Shown: positions 44,760 to 57,365, counted from the first letter of the stretch. The stretch is 64,000 nt of DNA from Symsagittifera roscoffensis (GCF_963678635.1 NC_087066.1:51333581-51397580); one strand, 5' to 3'. The notes: generated from the sequence alone by a model not told the origin. Numbers and translations: made by a program.

Positions 44760-46544
44760 ATGTTTTAATGTCTTCAAAGTATCCGCTGTAATTTTGTGCG
44801 TAAATATCTGAAAATCATGCTGATTCTGCAACTTTACGTAAGTTTTGATCTATTGATGGTCGTTGTATAAGGTCCATTTTTGTAATTATTTCTTGAAATT
44901 GTTGTTTACGTATGTGGTTGTGTATATCGGATTTGGAATAGCTGCCGATCGATTGTAAATCGATATTCGGGTTTCGGGCAATAGCTTTAATACTTTCAAG
45001 TGAAAACTTTTTTAGTGGTGGCATTAGTGTTGGATATGGTGTGAGTAGGTAGTATTTATCCTCGTCGGGATCTAGTTGTACAACATTGTGGCTGTTTTTT
45101 GATCCACTTGGGACTGCTGTATCCCAAAACTAAGTTCTTCTGGAAAGCGTATCAACAAAATATATTTTATTTTTGTAGAATATTGGGATTCTTTTGTAAC
45201 ATCGTTTATCTTCAAAAACATAAAAAAGTGATACTTTTTGGTGCAAGTGTAATACCATAAGATCTTTCCTTCATAATCAATGAAAGTTGATCTATTTCCG
45301 GATAATAAATATCCTGCATATGGTGTTTTTAGAGCTGCTAGTGCTAGTGACTGTAGAATTTGTAGTCTTTCAAGTCCACATAGTTGATGTAGTGTTTCTA
45401 ATTCTGAAAGTGACATTTCTTGAAAAATTCTGCTTATTGTGTAGTCTAATTTCATGTCTAAATGTATATCATAAGGAATTGCGCCAAAATGTGCGCTGTT
45501 CATAAGTGATAGTTCTTGTAATCGTGTACTTTCTGTGTCTTATGGTTTTAATTTTCCACCGATTCGTCCTGCGTTTTTCTGAAATTTTACTAAAACGTAG
45601 GAATTTTCATCAGTGATTGAGTGAGATGTGGCCATAAGGTGTACAATTAATTTTCCTGTATTTATGTCAAAACCATTTTCGCATACGACAAGGATTTCTG
45701 AATACTGTGTTTTGTAAATTGGCTTGTTGTTTTTACATGCAAATTCTGTTTCTTGGTGTATTTGAAATCGTGTTAATTTATTTTCTATATTGTGGATATT
45801 ACTAAATTGATGATTTCTGACTCTGATCTGGTCAGGGTTTATATCTTCATATGGAATTGATTCAATAAAATATTTTGGTGAAATTTAATCATTCTAGCGT
45901 GTATCTTTGCTACTTGAAAAACTGTACAGGCTTCTTCGGGAAACCATACAATGGTTGCTTGTGTGAGTGTTGTAGGATCGCAATATCCTTGGTAGTTTTT
46001 GCAAGGGAGTCTAATTCCTTGGTAAAGATTTGTACGTCTTTTAAGTCGCGTGTAAATTGTACTTTTTCAAGTTGTTTTTTTTTCCAATCAAAAACATTAT
46101 CTCTTGGTATCCTTCACTTTTTGTGTCTGCTTTGCAAATTGAGGGGTTATTTATTCCAATGTGTGGTATCCAATTTTCATCATGAAGATTGTATGTCAAG
46201 CTTCCGTGTGCTCCATGGAAGGGGAATTTGGTGTCTAGTCTTATGTGATCTTGGTGTTTTTCAAGTTCGGCTTGATGTGCTACGTCTGGGAAAACTTGAA
46301 AAGTTACAAGTTTTCTGTTTGTGCCTATGTTTGGTGTTAGGTTTAGTCGCTTTAGTTTGTTTTTACAGTCTTGAGGGCTGAGTTGTAATAATCTTTCGAT
46401 ATAACTTTTGGTAGAAAAATTCGCGGTCCAATCTATTTTTATTTCCTTTTTAAACTTGTGAATAGTGTGCTTTCTTTTCGGAAAAAGTTGCTGTAAATGT
46501 ATAACCTGTCAGTGTTGTTGCTCGGGCTTTCGAGCTTAGTGTTT
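44760..46544 (-). pseudogene. env: env-like region (retroelement), broken
   Basis: On the element strand, downstream of integrase, frames at about 46.4-45.9, 45503-45072 and 45024-44815 read like the ectodomain of an errantivirus-type envelope glycoprotein: heptad-like leucine repeats, a Cys-containing hydrophobic segment and a CTKKYHFFMF-type block, followed by YLLTPYP-type and amphipathic segments. They lie in different frames separated by stops, so the gene is not functional as it stands. In errantiviruses the product is a membrane glycoprotein. The assignment rests on position, pattern and general resemblance and needs a profile search. Confidence 0.55.
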
Positions 46545-47400
46545 TATCGAATGAAACGTCAATTGAGTTGTTTATTAACTTTGGTTCACCGTGAGGTTCT
46601 TTGTTAGTTACCCAATTTGCAGGACGTTCTGTGGTTGTTGGGTTATTAAAAGGGTTTTCTCTAATTTGTTCTGATGTGGGGGTTGAACCTAAGGAATCTG
46701 ATGGAATGTTTGTAGTGCTTTGTTGTGAAGCAGTTGGAGGTGTATCTGGTAGTGTGATACTTGAAAGGTCTAAGGGATTTGATGTTGGTGATTGAGGTAT
46801 GTTAAATTGAACTCTGGGAGTTTGAAAAATTCAATTTCGTCTTGCATGTATAATTTGTCTATTTATTTCGAGTGTGTTCTAGTTTTGACTGATGTGTCTT
46901 ACTCTGTTAAGATGTTGTTGTAGATGTGAGTGGATGTTATAGATTGGTTTGTACTGCGGTTCGCTTAAAGGTGCTTGGTGAACAACTGGTTGTAATGGTT
47001 CAGATAATCGTGCGTGTCTTTCTTCAAAAGTATAGGGATTGTCTTGGAAAGAAATGCAAGTAGCTGATCGGGGGTTTTTGGTGCTTGTGGGTGCTGTTGG
47101 TTTTTCTTGGGATGTATTCGGTGGGGACTGGTGTGTGGGTTGTTGATTAGCATTTTTGAAAAATTTCTAAGAGTGGAATTTTTTATGATGAAAATTTTTG
47201 CTTGTTCCAATATTCTTCAATGAAAAGAAACAAGAAAATGGTAGCTAATGTGAATGTGATCATTGCCTTTTTTAGACACTGACATATTGTCAAATTGAGT
47301 GATGTTAAAAAAGTACGAAAAATAACGAATAGTAGAAAAACATCGGTTCTACTAAGTAGATTGCGAAACATTTAATTAGTTATTAAATTATCGTACCTGA
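46545..47400 (-). pseudogene. Segment X: probable 5' part of env region (copy 1)
   Basis: Duplicated at 48571-49424. On the element strand it holds a 62-residue frame with a hydrophobic, signal- or anchor-like stretch (MITFTLATIFLFLFIEEYWN) and a following Pro/His/Gln-rich 81-residue frame. The position, between integrase and the env-like frames, suggests the start of env with its signal peptide. Stops separate the frames. Confidence 0.5.
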
Positions 47401-48357
47401 GGATGTTCGGTGAACTAAATGTTTTGTTGGTCTATTTTTGAATTCATTTGTCAATCAGTGTGTTGATTCGATTTTTTTTCTGAATTGTTTTGAAAATTTT
47501 TTAAACCTGTGAAAGAATATAATTGTGTTATTTCACGGAGTGCGTATTCTTTTGGGTAAAAGGGTAATAGGTTGTTTCGATGTTGAATAATTTCTTTTTT
47601 ATTTTTGTCAGTTAATTTGTATGTGACATCAGTAGGTTTGTCAATTATTTGATATGGTCCTTTTCGGAGTGGTTGTAGTTTTTCAAAAATTCCTTTCTAC
47701 GTCGTAAAGTTGGGATTTAAAACAAGTGTTACGATGTTTAAATCTGTTGCTGGTTTATAGCGTGAATTGATTGGTTATTTATGTTTTGCCTTTGTAGCAA
47801 TTTTTCTGTTATTTTTTGATAAATTTTGTTGTGTTTTTTATATCTTATTAAAATCCATTCGGTATGTGTAGAGGAAGTTAATTTTAAATTTGTGGGTGAT
47901 GAAAGTGATCTTCATCATGGGTGTGTGTTGGTAAATTATAACAAATTGAATCTTTGTTTGGTTGACAATAACCTTGTGCATTTTTATGGGCGTTTGCTGT
48001 AAGCATTATTGGTTTACGTGGTTTTTGGTGAAATACCATTTCTTATGTTGACATTCCTAGTGTTGTTGTAGTTCGTGAATTATATGATAAGGGAAATAAT
48101 TTTACATCTGTTGACCATTCAGTATATCGTGTATCATTTCCATTAATGATATATCTGAGGTATTCTTGAAATGAACGGTTCATACCTTCGCTTAATCCAT
48201 TTGACCGAGGTGCATGAGATGTACGTGGTTTGGGTTTAATTTTATATAAGTGGCATAATGTAATAATTTTGTTATTAATGAATTCAGTGCCATTGTCTGT
48301 GGCTAGTATTTCGGGTAATCCGAATTTAGCTATCCAGTGTTCGTAGAGTGTTGCCAC
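47401..48357 (-). pseudogene. Segment Y: truncated integrase copy
   Basis: Duplicate of 50552-51506. The frame at 48043-48357 carries the end of the catalytic core: FGLPEILATDNGTEFINN (second Asp) and APRSNGLSEGMNRSF (catalytic Glu). The zinc-binding domain and first Asp are missing because the duplication breaks at about 48.36 kb, so this copy could not be an active enzyme alone. Confidence 0.8.
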
Positions 48358-48360
48358 TTA

Positions 48361-48436
48361 GTTGGGAAAAGAATACGCGCTCCGTGAAATAACACAATTA
48401 TATTCTTTCAAAGGTTTAAAAAATTTTCAAAACAAT
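48361..48436 (+). repeat. Inverted 75-bp piece at the duplication joint
   Basis: This is the reverse complement of a stretch of segment Y near 47.48-47.56 kb. It reads GAATACGCGCTCCGTGAAAT and TAACACAATTATATTCTTTC, where Y reads ATAATTGTGTTATTTCACGG. It lies exactly where the duplicated Y ends. Confidence 0.85.
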
Positions 48437-48570
48437 GAGATGATTGTTCTTGATATCGTGAATCGAGATTTGTAGGAAAACTTAGGGGAAAAGTTCATGG
48501 TGATATCTGACTTAAAGAAAGTGTTCAAGGAAGGAAAAGTGTTTAGGATAATGTTGATAATGTTGTATCG
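48437..48570. other. Joint sequence between duplicated blocks
   Basis: About 130 bp matching neither flank clearly. No gene. Confidence 0.4.
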
Positions 48571-49424
48571 AATGAAATGTCAACTGGGTTGTTTACTAAA
48601 ATAGGTTCACCGTGAGGGTATTTGTTAGTTACCCAATATGGAGGACGTTCTGTGGTTGTAGGGTTAATAAAAGGGTTTTCTCTAATTTGTTCTGATGTGG
48701 GGGTTGAACCTAAGTAATCTGATGGAATGTTTGAAGTGCTTTGTTGTGAAGCAGTTGGAGGTGTTTCTGGTAGTGTGCTACTCGAAAGGTCTAAGGGATT
48801 TGATGTTGGTGATTGAGGTATATTAAATTGAACTTTGGGAGTTTGAAAATTTCAATTTCGTCTGGCATGTATAATTTGTCTATTTATTTCGAGTGTGTTT
48901 TGGTTTTGACTGATATGTGTCTTACTCTGCTACGATGTTGTTGTAGATGTGGGTGGATGATATATGTTGGTTCGTATTGCGGTTCGCTTGAAGGTGCTTG
49001 GCGAACAACTGGTTGTAATGGTTCAGATAATCGTGCGTGTCTTTCTTCAAAATTATAGGGATCGTCTTGGAAAGAAATGCAAGTAGATGATCGGGGTTTT
49101 TGTTACTTGTGGGTGTTATTGGTTTTTGTTGGGATGTATTCGGTGGGGACTGGTGTGTGGGTTGTTGATTAGCATTTTTGAAAAATTTCTAAGAGTGGAA
49201 TTTTTTATGATGAAAATTTTTGCTTGTTCCAATATTCTTCAATGAAAAGAAACAAGAAAATGGTAGCTAATGTGAATGTGATCATTGCCTTTTTTAAACA
49301 CTGACATATTGTCATTATGAGTGATGTTAAAATGTAAGAAAAATTACGAATAGTAGAAAAACATCGGTTCTACTAAATAGATTGCGAAACATTTATATAG
49401 TTATTAAATTATCGTACTTGAGGA
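48571..49424 (-). repeat. Segment X, copy 2
   Basis: Aligns with 46545-47400 at an offset of about 2.02 kb. It has single-base and short length differences, and stops at different places. Divergence is clearly greater than in the 10.7-12.5 kb duplication, so the event is not very recent. Confidence 0.85.
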
Positions 49425-49529
49425 GGTTATCAAGATTTGTGGAAAGGGATATATATACTTCAAAGAGTGAAAAGAAAATTTAAAAAAAAGTTGCAAAAAA
49501 AGTGTTACAGGTTGCTCAAGAATTGTGGA

Positions 49530-49592
<63 letters not shown>

Positions 49593-50551
49593 TTCAAAGA
49601 GTGAACAGAAAATTAAAAAAAGGTTGCACAAGATTAAGAGAAGATTGATTAAAGTTTTTATGATATCTGTTAAAAGTATTATAAAAAATTTGAAGATGTA
49701 TGAAAATTTTATGAAAAAGTTTGAAAAGGTTTGTTTAAATTTGGTGAGTGTTGTTGGAAGAAGCATTTAAGAAACGATTTGTTTAGTCATATTTTTTGGG
49801 CTAAATTTTAGTGTGGTCGGATTATTTATTGGTTTTTTGACAAGTGGGTTGGTTTTCGTCAAATGTTGTTGAGGGGTTATTTTGAGATGTCGGAGAGATC
49901 TTTTTATTTTGTTTTTATTTATGGAATAATTGGGGGTGTCCAAGAAATTTTTGTACTTTAGGCTAAATGATCATGTTCTTTTTGTTCTTTAGGCTAATTT
50001 AAAATTTTTACTTGGAGGGTTTTGGAGTGCTTAGTTGGGAAAATATTGTTGATCTTTGTACTACTTGATAGGGGAGGGTTGTAAAAGTGAGATTGTATTT
50101 ATTTTAGTTGTCTTTTTGTAGCGGTTTGCTTATTTTTGACCTGGAGATCTTGAAGTTACAGTTATAGTTATGCTTAGAGATGAATAAGTGTCTGCAATAA
50201 AGTCGTGTCGCTGTAAATAAAGTGGTGATTTGGGATGATTTCAATTGGCTAATTTTGAACTAGATCTACTTGAGTGTTTTTCAGCATGTTTTTTTGAAAA
50301 TGTGTATTATCAAAATAGTTAAGAAGAAGATAATGAAAAATAAAAAAGAAAGTTGTTTTTTAATTTCATTTTTCTTCAATTTTTTAGATTGTGGAATAGA
50401 AGTTTTATAGTTTTTCCGTGGTTTACTTCTAATTCATGATGATTTTCTATGCTCAGATTTTTCTTTTTGATCCTGTGGTAGGATTTTTTCTGTCATTTTT
50501 CTTTTTTTTTCTTTCTTTTTGAGATGTTTGTGTTTTTTGTTTAGGGGAAGG
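49425..50551 (-). repeat. Segment Z with (TA)n microsatellite
   Basis: Sequence between X copy 2 and the full integrase that is absent from the X-Y joint at 47.40 kb. A (TA)~29 run lies at 49533-49591. It is flanked by two copies of ATTTGTGGAAAGGGATATAT / AATTGTGGAAAGGGATATAT and of ACTTCAAAGAGTGAA. Frames reading through the TA run are artefacts. No gene is seen. Confidence 0.75.
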
Positions 50552-51770
50552 GGATGTTCGGTGAACTAATTGTTTTGTTGGTCTATTTCTGAATTCATTT
50601 GTCAATCAGTGTGTTGATTCGATTTTTTTTCTGAATTGTTTTGAAAAGTTTTTAAACCTGTGAAAGAATACAATTGTGTTATTTCACGGAGTGCGTATTC
50701 TTTTGGGTAAAAGGGTAATAGGTTGTTTCGATGTTGAATAAATTCTTTTTTTATTTTTGTCAGTTAATTTGTATGTGACATCAGTAGGTTTGTCAATTAT
50801 TTGATATGGTCCTTTTCGGAGTGGTTGTAGTTTTTTAGAAATTCCTTTCTTCGTCGTAAAGTTGGGATTTGAAACAAATGTTACAATTTTTAAATCTGTT
50901 GCTGGTTTATAGCGTGAATTGATTGGTTATTTACGTTTTGCCTTTGTTGCAACTTTTTTGTTATTTTTTGATTAATTTCGTTGTGTTTTTTATATCTTTT
51001 TAAAATCCATTCGGTATGTGTAGAGGAAGTTAATTTTAAATTTGTGGGTGATGAAAGTGATCTTCATCATGGGTGTGTGTTGGTAAATTATAACAAATTG
51101 AATCTTTGTTTGGTTGACAATAACCTTGTGCATTTTTATGGGCGTTTGCTGTAAACATTATTGTCTTACGTGGTTTTTGGTTAAATACCATTTCTTATGT
51201 TGACATTCCTAGTGTTGTTGTAGTTCGTGAATTATATGATAACGGAAATAATTTTACATCTGTTGACCATTCAGTATATCGTGTATCATTTCCATTAATG
51301 ATATATCTGAGGTATTCTTGAAATGAACGGTTCATACCTTCGCTTAATCCATTTGACCGAGGTGCATGAGATGTACGTGGTTTGGGTTTAATGTTATATA
51401 AGTGGCATAATGTAATAATTTCGTTGTTAATGATTTCAGTGCCATTGTCTGTGACTAGTATTTCGGGTAATCCAAATTCAGCTATCCATTGTTCCTAGAA
51501 TCTTGTATATGCATAGTAAGCATTTCAATGGGGTACTGGATTAAGCTCTATATAGTGGTGAATTACCATTATATATGAGTTTCCTTCTGAGGATGGTGAA
51601 ATTGGTCCTTTTGTGTCAAATGATATTCTTTGAGTAAAATATAGACTTTGTCCTTTAAAATCTTGTTTCTCTGCGATTTGTTTTTGATTTGGATAGGGTT
51701 TATTTAATTGACATATTTTACAATCATTGCATTATACTTTGATCCAAATTGGTGCATTGGGGAAAAAAAA
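50552..51770 (-). pseudogene. Integrase (retroelement), near-complete but broken
   Basis: On the element strand this shows part of the zinc domain (CNDCKICQLNK), then the DDE core: ISFDTKGPISPSSEGNSYIM (first Asp), TDNGTEIINN (second Asp) and the LSEGMNR block (Glu). This is the retroviral/gypsy integrase arrangement, which inserts the cDNA and yields the 4-bp duplication seen. In-frame stops occur between the first and second Asp. The part from about 51506 down is duplicated as segment Y. Confidence 0.8.
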
Positions 51771-52273
51771 TTTTGGATAAAGTTAGTATATGATTTTTCT
51801 GATCCTGAATGTCCTTTAGTATGTAAGGCGTGTGAAGTGTTGAATGCTATTAACATCATACTTAAAGGGAAACATGGTACTTTAAAATCAGGTGTTTGAT
51901 ATTCTAAAATGACTGTGTTTTCATTTATAGTGGTATTATTGAATTTTCTGAAGTATCTAAGGAGTGTTTTGTTTCCTAAGATTGTGGTATCAGCTTTTGT
52001 TGTTTAAGTTTTGTATTTGTGCCATGATTTTAGCTGTCTGATGACAGGATCAAGGTTTTGATTTTTCTGTAATAAATCTAGTGTGATTTTTTCTGTTGTT
52101 GTTTGTGTGATTTTTTCTAGTGTGATTTTTTTAAATGTTTTCTACTTCGATTTTTGATAGGGGTATGGTGTCAAGTGGGTCATGTAGGTTAAAAACTTGA
52201 TTTATCGTGTGTTTTGAATCGTTTGGTAACCGTCCTGATAAATTTTTTGGTTCTGTTATGTTTTCTTTTTCTA
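51771..52273 (-). pseudogene. pol linker between RNase H and integrase
   Basis: Element-strand frames continue in pieces. No motif is assigned, but position indicates the RNase H to integrase connection. Confidence 0.45.
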
Positions 52274-53900
52274 TTAAAGGGAACGGGTCCTTTTTATGTG
52301 GTTATTGTATAATTTTTTTTGTTGAGTATTATTTTTGATCCAATGTGAATATGGAATCGCCTTGAATATAGATTTGCCTAATAAATCAACTTCATAATGG
52401 TTTTTTTGACAATCTAAATAGAGTGGAAAATGTTGTAAATTGTTTATTTGTGATTGTTCTATGTCAGTTTTTACTGCGTATCTATATTGTAATCGTGGTG
52501 AAGTTTCATTTTGTGGTATTTCAATTATTGTTTTTCTTGTTAGCAGTAAATAAAACTGTTGGATGTTTTGATCCAAGTATCAAAAATTCATATTCTGTTA
52601 GAGTGTGTATGATAGCTGTGAATTCTCTCATAAGAATAGAGAGTCGTAGTTCAGCTTGTGTAAATAGGCGAAAATTTGCTGATATAAGATTCATTTTATT
52701 TGTTCCATTGCGGCCTTGTAATAATGCTGCACCGATGCAAAAATTTGAAGCATCGCACATTGCATAAAATGGTTGGTTAGGATCTGGGATTGTGTTTGAA
52801 ATTTTTTCGATGAGAAGTTTTTTTATTTTTTCAAACCGTGTTTGATGTTCTGTTGTCCATTCAAAATTGTTGATGTCTAAGAATGTTATAAAAGGGTCTT
52901 AAATATAATTGCATTTTATAGACGTATTTACTTAAGAAATTCAACATTCCAAGAAACTCTTGGACTTTCTTTTTGTTGGTAGGTGTTTGAAATTTTTAAA
53001 TTGCATCAATTTGTGATTTTAGTGGAGTTATAGTGTCTTTTTCTATGATATGTCCAAGAAATTTTACGCGTGTTAAGAAAAAAATTTGATTTATCTGGGG
53101 CTGCTCCATGTTTTCGTTCTGTAAAATTTGATGATTTTTTTCTAGAACTATAAACTTTTCATTTTTTGTTTATAATTGCATTAAGACATCGTCTAAGTAG
53201 GTGATTGCATTTTTACTGAGTATGAGTGGTCAAAAATTTTTATTCATGAAAGCTGAGAAAACTGCTGGTCCTATAGATATGTCATAGAATAATCTTTTAA
53301 ATTCGTATTGTTGATTTCCAATAACGAATTGTTTTAATCGTCGTGCTCGTTCATCTAATGGCATTTGGTTATATACACTATTCATGTCTTCGGTTGTGAA
53401 ATCTGCGGTTGTGAAATGTTTACCGTTTTTTTTTTGTTTAAGTTACTTGGATTGGTTCTATGGGTCAATTACATTTGGATTCATTAATGAGTGAATTGAG
53501 ATATCTAGCGTCTAGAACTATTTTTATTGATTCTCCTTTGGCAAGGATAATAACAGGGTTAATAAAGGTGTTTCCCCTGATTGTTCTACTTTATTCACTG
53601 GAGATGTAATTTCGTATTGTTCTAGAATGTCAAGTAATCTATTAACTTTGTCGGGTAAGTGATGGTACTTTGCTTGCTCTTTGTTTTTTGAAAATTGTCT
53701 CAGGTTTCAGAGGTAAATGTAGTGGTGAATTTATTTTTCCAACGTTAGATTTAGATGATGCATAAACTGTTGGATATCTTAACAGTAAATCGGCTAATTT
53801 TTCAAATTCAATTTGTGCTAATTGAGAGTGTTGAAAATTGAACATTGTCAAGAACTTTTGTTGTTGTACTGTATTGTGTGATATTTTGAATGTTGGTTTA
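52274..53900 (-). pseudogene. Reverse transcriptase and RNase H (retroelement), broken
   Basis: The RT shows ADFTTEDMNSVYNQMPLDER-type palm sequence, IGPAVFSAFMN (the GxP-FQ--M region) and the catalytic YLDD at 53188-53199. RNase H follows with CDASNFCIGAALLQ (D-A-S---GA-L-Q) and the ELRLSILMREFTAI block carrying the catalytic Glu region, in a frame at 52521-52760. The domain order is that of Ty3/gypsy pol. A stop after the GPAVF block and several frameshifts disable it. Confidence 0.8.
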
Positions 53901-54559
53901 AAATAAGGTGTTTTCGTGAAATAGTCTGTGTTCTTTTTTCATTGCTTATTATATTATTTATTGATAATCCTTCATCGAGAATTGTTGATTGACATACGTC
54001 TAGTAGTTGTAATATATTATTTACTCTGTACGCTACTTCTTTCGTGCGGGAAGTTGTTGCATTAGTTTCACAATATCCTAGTAGTCCTAAATTTAGGGTA
54101 ATTTTGTATGGTGAATTGCTATATAAATGTAGAGAAATAATGTCGAGTTTGAGTTTTTCATGTATTTTATGGATGAAATTGTTACTCTAAAAAATTTGTG
54201 AATCGGTCTAAATTCAAAGTCAGACATATAGAGATGTTGTCTGTTTTGATTTTGGTCGTACTGGTGAATTTATTTAATCGGAAATTCGTAAATGTATCCT
54301 GAGAGTGGTTTAGGATGTTTTTTTTCTTTATTATAGATATTATAGATGGGGTAAAATTTTGAAAAGAATGGTGGTTTTTTGTTCATTCTTTGGAAGAATG
54401 TTAAAGCGGTGTTTTGCATTCTTGTATATTTATCTTTTATAATAATTTTACTGTCTAATATATTAATAGTTGGTATGTATTTTGTGATGAATGGAACTCC
54501 AATGATAATATATTTTATATCTGTGATATGGATTATTTGTTTAAATGGTTAATTGAGAA
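53901..54559 (-). pseudogene. pol region between protease and RT
   Basis: Fragmented element-strand frames without a motif I can name. By position, the protease C-terminus and RT N-terminus. Confidence 0.4.
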
Positions 54560-54790
54560 GTTTATTTTGTTCCATTGTTTTGGTGGGAACGAGGAAAAAT
54601 TGAACTTTTCCATAGTTTGTTAAGGTTGAGGTTTGTGCTGTTGCTAGTCTACTGGCTGTTTCTACAGGTGTTAGTTTCGGATTCAGAGTTTTGATTTCAT
54701 TCCAAGTTGGTAATTTATGATATTCGATTCTGCTCCAGAGTTTAATAAAAAATCTATTTCATGGTCTGATGGTTCAAGTTCTTTACTTTT
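54560..54790 (-). pseudogene. Retroviral-type aspartic protease, active-site Asp replaced
   Basis: The element strand reads EIDFLLNSGAESNIINYQ, the expected neighbourhood of a retropepsin active site (hydrophobic-hydrophobic-D-S/T-G-A). The codon at 54740-54742 is AAC (Asn) where the family has Asp. That residue is the catalytic nucleophile-activating acid of the dimeric enzyme, so the product would be inactive. This agrees with the general decay of the element. Confidence 0.7.
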
Positions 54791-55039
54791 TAAACTTTCT
54801 AAAAGAAAGGAGATTGTCCAAAATTTTTTCTTTTGGTGGTTTTTTCGGTATATTTTGGTAAATTTGACTTGTACTAGAACATGGCTTCTGTTATTTTTCA
54901 GGTTGTTGTATTGTCGTTATTTCATTTACTATTTGTTCGATTGGTATGTTTTTAATTCTAGGTCTTGTGTGATAGTCTAAAAGGAATTCCAATTGATTTT
55001 CGTAAATATGTGATTGAAAAGGTTGTTCTTATGTTACGG

Positions 55040-57365
55040 TTACATAGTCATTTTCAACTTTTAGCATTGTGACTAAACTTGTGTTTTCTGTATCACTTTC
55101 ACTGTCTGTTGATTCAAAATCAATGTGATTTAGTTGTAATTCAGTAATTTCTGTGTTATCAGTACCAGGGGGTTCTGAATTTGTTTCTTCAGTCGTTTGT
55201 ACTTGATTTATTTGTCTCTGATGTTTTGGTGTATTGCTTCTTTTTTTATTTTGAGAGTCTGTGTTGTTTCTATTAGGTGATTGAGAGTAGTTTCTTTGTC
55301 TATTGTTATAGTTTGAACTCCTATTTTGTGAATTTTCTCGTGATCTATTTTGATAATTGTTATAATTAGATCTTTGCTGATTTGATCTGTTCTTTGAGAA
55401 ATCTCGTGATCGAATATTATATCGTTGATTTTGATTATTTGAAAAGCTTCTGTTTCTATTGTTGGAATAATTTCTGTGTCTATTGTACGATGAGTTTCTT
55501 GATCTATCATTTGAATATTGTCTATTCCTAGAATGTGAATGGGAGCTGGTATTAAACGATTAGTTTGGTCTATTTGAGATTGATCGTGAATAATTATTCC
55601 GATATTGAGTATTTCGACTGTGTGATCGACTATATCTGTGATTTCTTGTTGCTGTAAATAATATGGTAGTGGGATTTCATTTTGCATTTGTGTTTGTTGA
55701 TAAGAATTTTTACTGGCAGGTTTCTGTATTTGTATTGTTTGATAGGGTCGTGTCTTAGTTGGGTTTTGCGTTTGCAATGAATGGTGAGTTTGTGTACTAG
55801 CTAAGTGTTGTGGGTAAGAATTTGTTTTTTGAGATGCTTGACTTGGTCGAGGTTGCTGCACACGATATTCCTAAGTATATGGTATAAAAATATCTGGTTG
55901 ATAGTAGTCATCAACAACTAATGATAAATAGTTAGGTGTATAATAAGGTGTTTTATGTTTATTTTGTTTTTGTTGTTTATTGTTTTTATTCTGTTGAAAA
56001 AATGGATAATTTTCATCTTGGTCTTGTGAAGTTCGTGGATAGTCATGAAAATTTACTTAAGTTGTTGTTGGTTGTTGAGTTTTTTGTCTTTGTAAAAACA
56101 AATGAGTTTGAGTATTTGGACGAGAATGTTTAGATGTTTGTGGTCTATTTACATAGTTATAATTGTGTTCTGCAAAGTTGTTCCTAGTGAATGTTCTTTG
56201 TTTTTGTATTGGTTTCGTCATTGGTCTAAATGGTTGATAATTCATATGTGGGTATTTTGTGACAACGGTGGGTTCAACCGTTGATTGTAATGTTACCTGT
56301 AATATTGGATTTTTGAGTCTTGGAGCTGTAAGATTTGAATGTATTGGTGAAATGCTTTGTTGTGTTGTTGTTAATACTGTTGTAACTACGTCTTCATTTG
56401 TGAAATGTGATGGTGTTTGAATTTCTTGTTGTGTGAGGTTCCTAGTTCCATTCAGGTTTTCTTGTTGTATGAGGGTTGAGTTTAAACTATTATTTCCTGT
56501 TCTATCGGGTAGAAATGACTTATAGTTTAAAGGTGTTTCATCAGTTGTGAGTGGATTTACCTTAATATAATCTTTGTTGATGGAAATTGTGCTAATTGCT
56601 TGACTTGAAATGCTTGTTGGTTTGTCGAAGAATAGTGAATGAGATCATTCAGGGTCCCAAACATAATATGATTGTCCTGCTAATACAGTGTCATCAGCTG
56701 GCTTTTGGAGTCTGAAATTCTTTCTTGCTTTTGAGATTAAATCAAGATTATGTGTGAATAAATCAATGATAAACGATGCCAAGATTTTTTTGTAAAACGT
56801 GTTTAACGTTGTTTTGTGAAACGTTGTTACTAGTTAAATTTTCACGGATTGTATTCAAATATTCAGAAAATTTTGCGATTTCATGTCTTACAATTGTATG
56901 TTTTGATGTTTGAACTGGTGAAGTTCCTTGGGATTCTAGTTTTTCTAATATAGATAGATAGCCATAAACTATTTGAAATACTTCAATAGTAAATATTGAA
57001 TTTGCTCTTTGTGAATTTTGGTGTTGTATATTTTTTATATATTCTGTGAATACTTTTGAAAACTAAATATCCACGTCGTCTGTTTGGAGTAGATATCTAC
57101 CATGGAATTTACTTGGTGTCTGTTTTTCAATGATATAGATTCCGTACTGTTGTGTTAAGTTACATATTTCTTTGAGGTAGTGGTCGATAACTTGTCTTTT
57201 GATATTTACTTCTGGAAATTCTGCTGTGCATGGACTAACTCTTCTTTCAAATAAATTTGCGATTAGATTTTGACAAAATTGTGTTTGTCCTCTATCATCA
57301 GTGAGTGAATTAATTAAAAATGGGAAGATGAAGTTTTCATCTTCGCTTTCTTCATTTTGACTCAT
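55040..57365 (-). pseudogene. gag: gag region (retroelement), broken
   Basis: The first frame (57365-57063, 100 residues, MSQNEESEDENFIFPFLINS) looks like an N-terminal matrix/capsid part. Stops and frameshifts follow. From 55861 a Gln-rich frame (MQQPRPSQASQKTNSYPQHL) leads into a basic region. There, between about 55650 and 55210, the protein-like frame is not the longest one. The neighbouring frame reads Arg/Ser/Asn repeats (RSRNSSYNRHRNYSNNRNRS) ending in NTPKHQRQINQVQTTEE, with one TAA near 55.56 kb. A basic RS/RN tail would act as the nucleocapsid RNA-binding part. No CCHC zinc knuckle is visible. Confidence 0.6.

Noticed and set aside
45875-46381. 168-residue plus-strand frame rich in Cys, Leu and Phe
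   Set aside because: It is antisense to the env-like region. The element-strand frames there have the better protein signal.
49404-49770. Long frames on both strands containing Ile-Tyr repeats
   Set aside because: They read through a (TA)n microsatellite, which is open in every frame. They reflect the repeat and not a gene.
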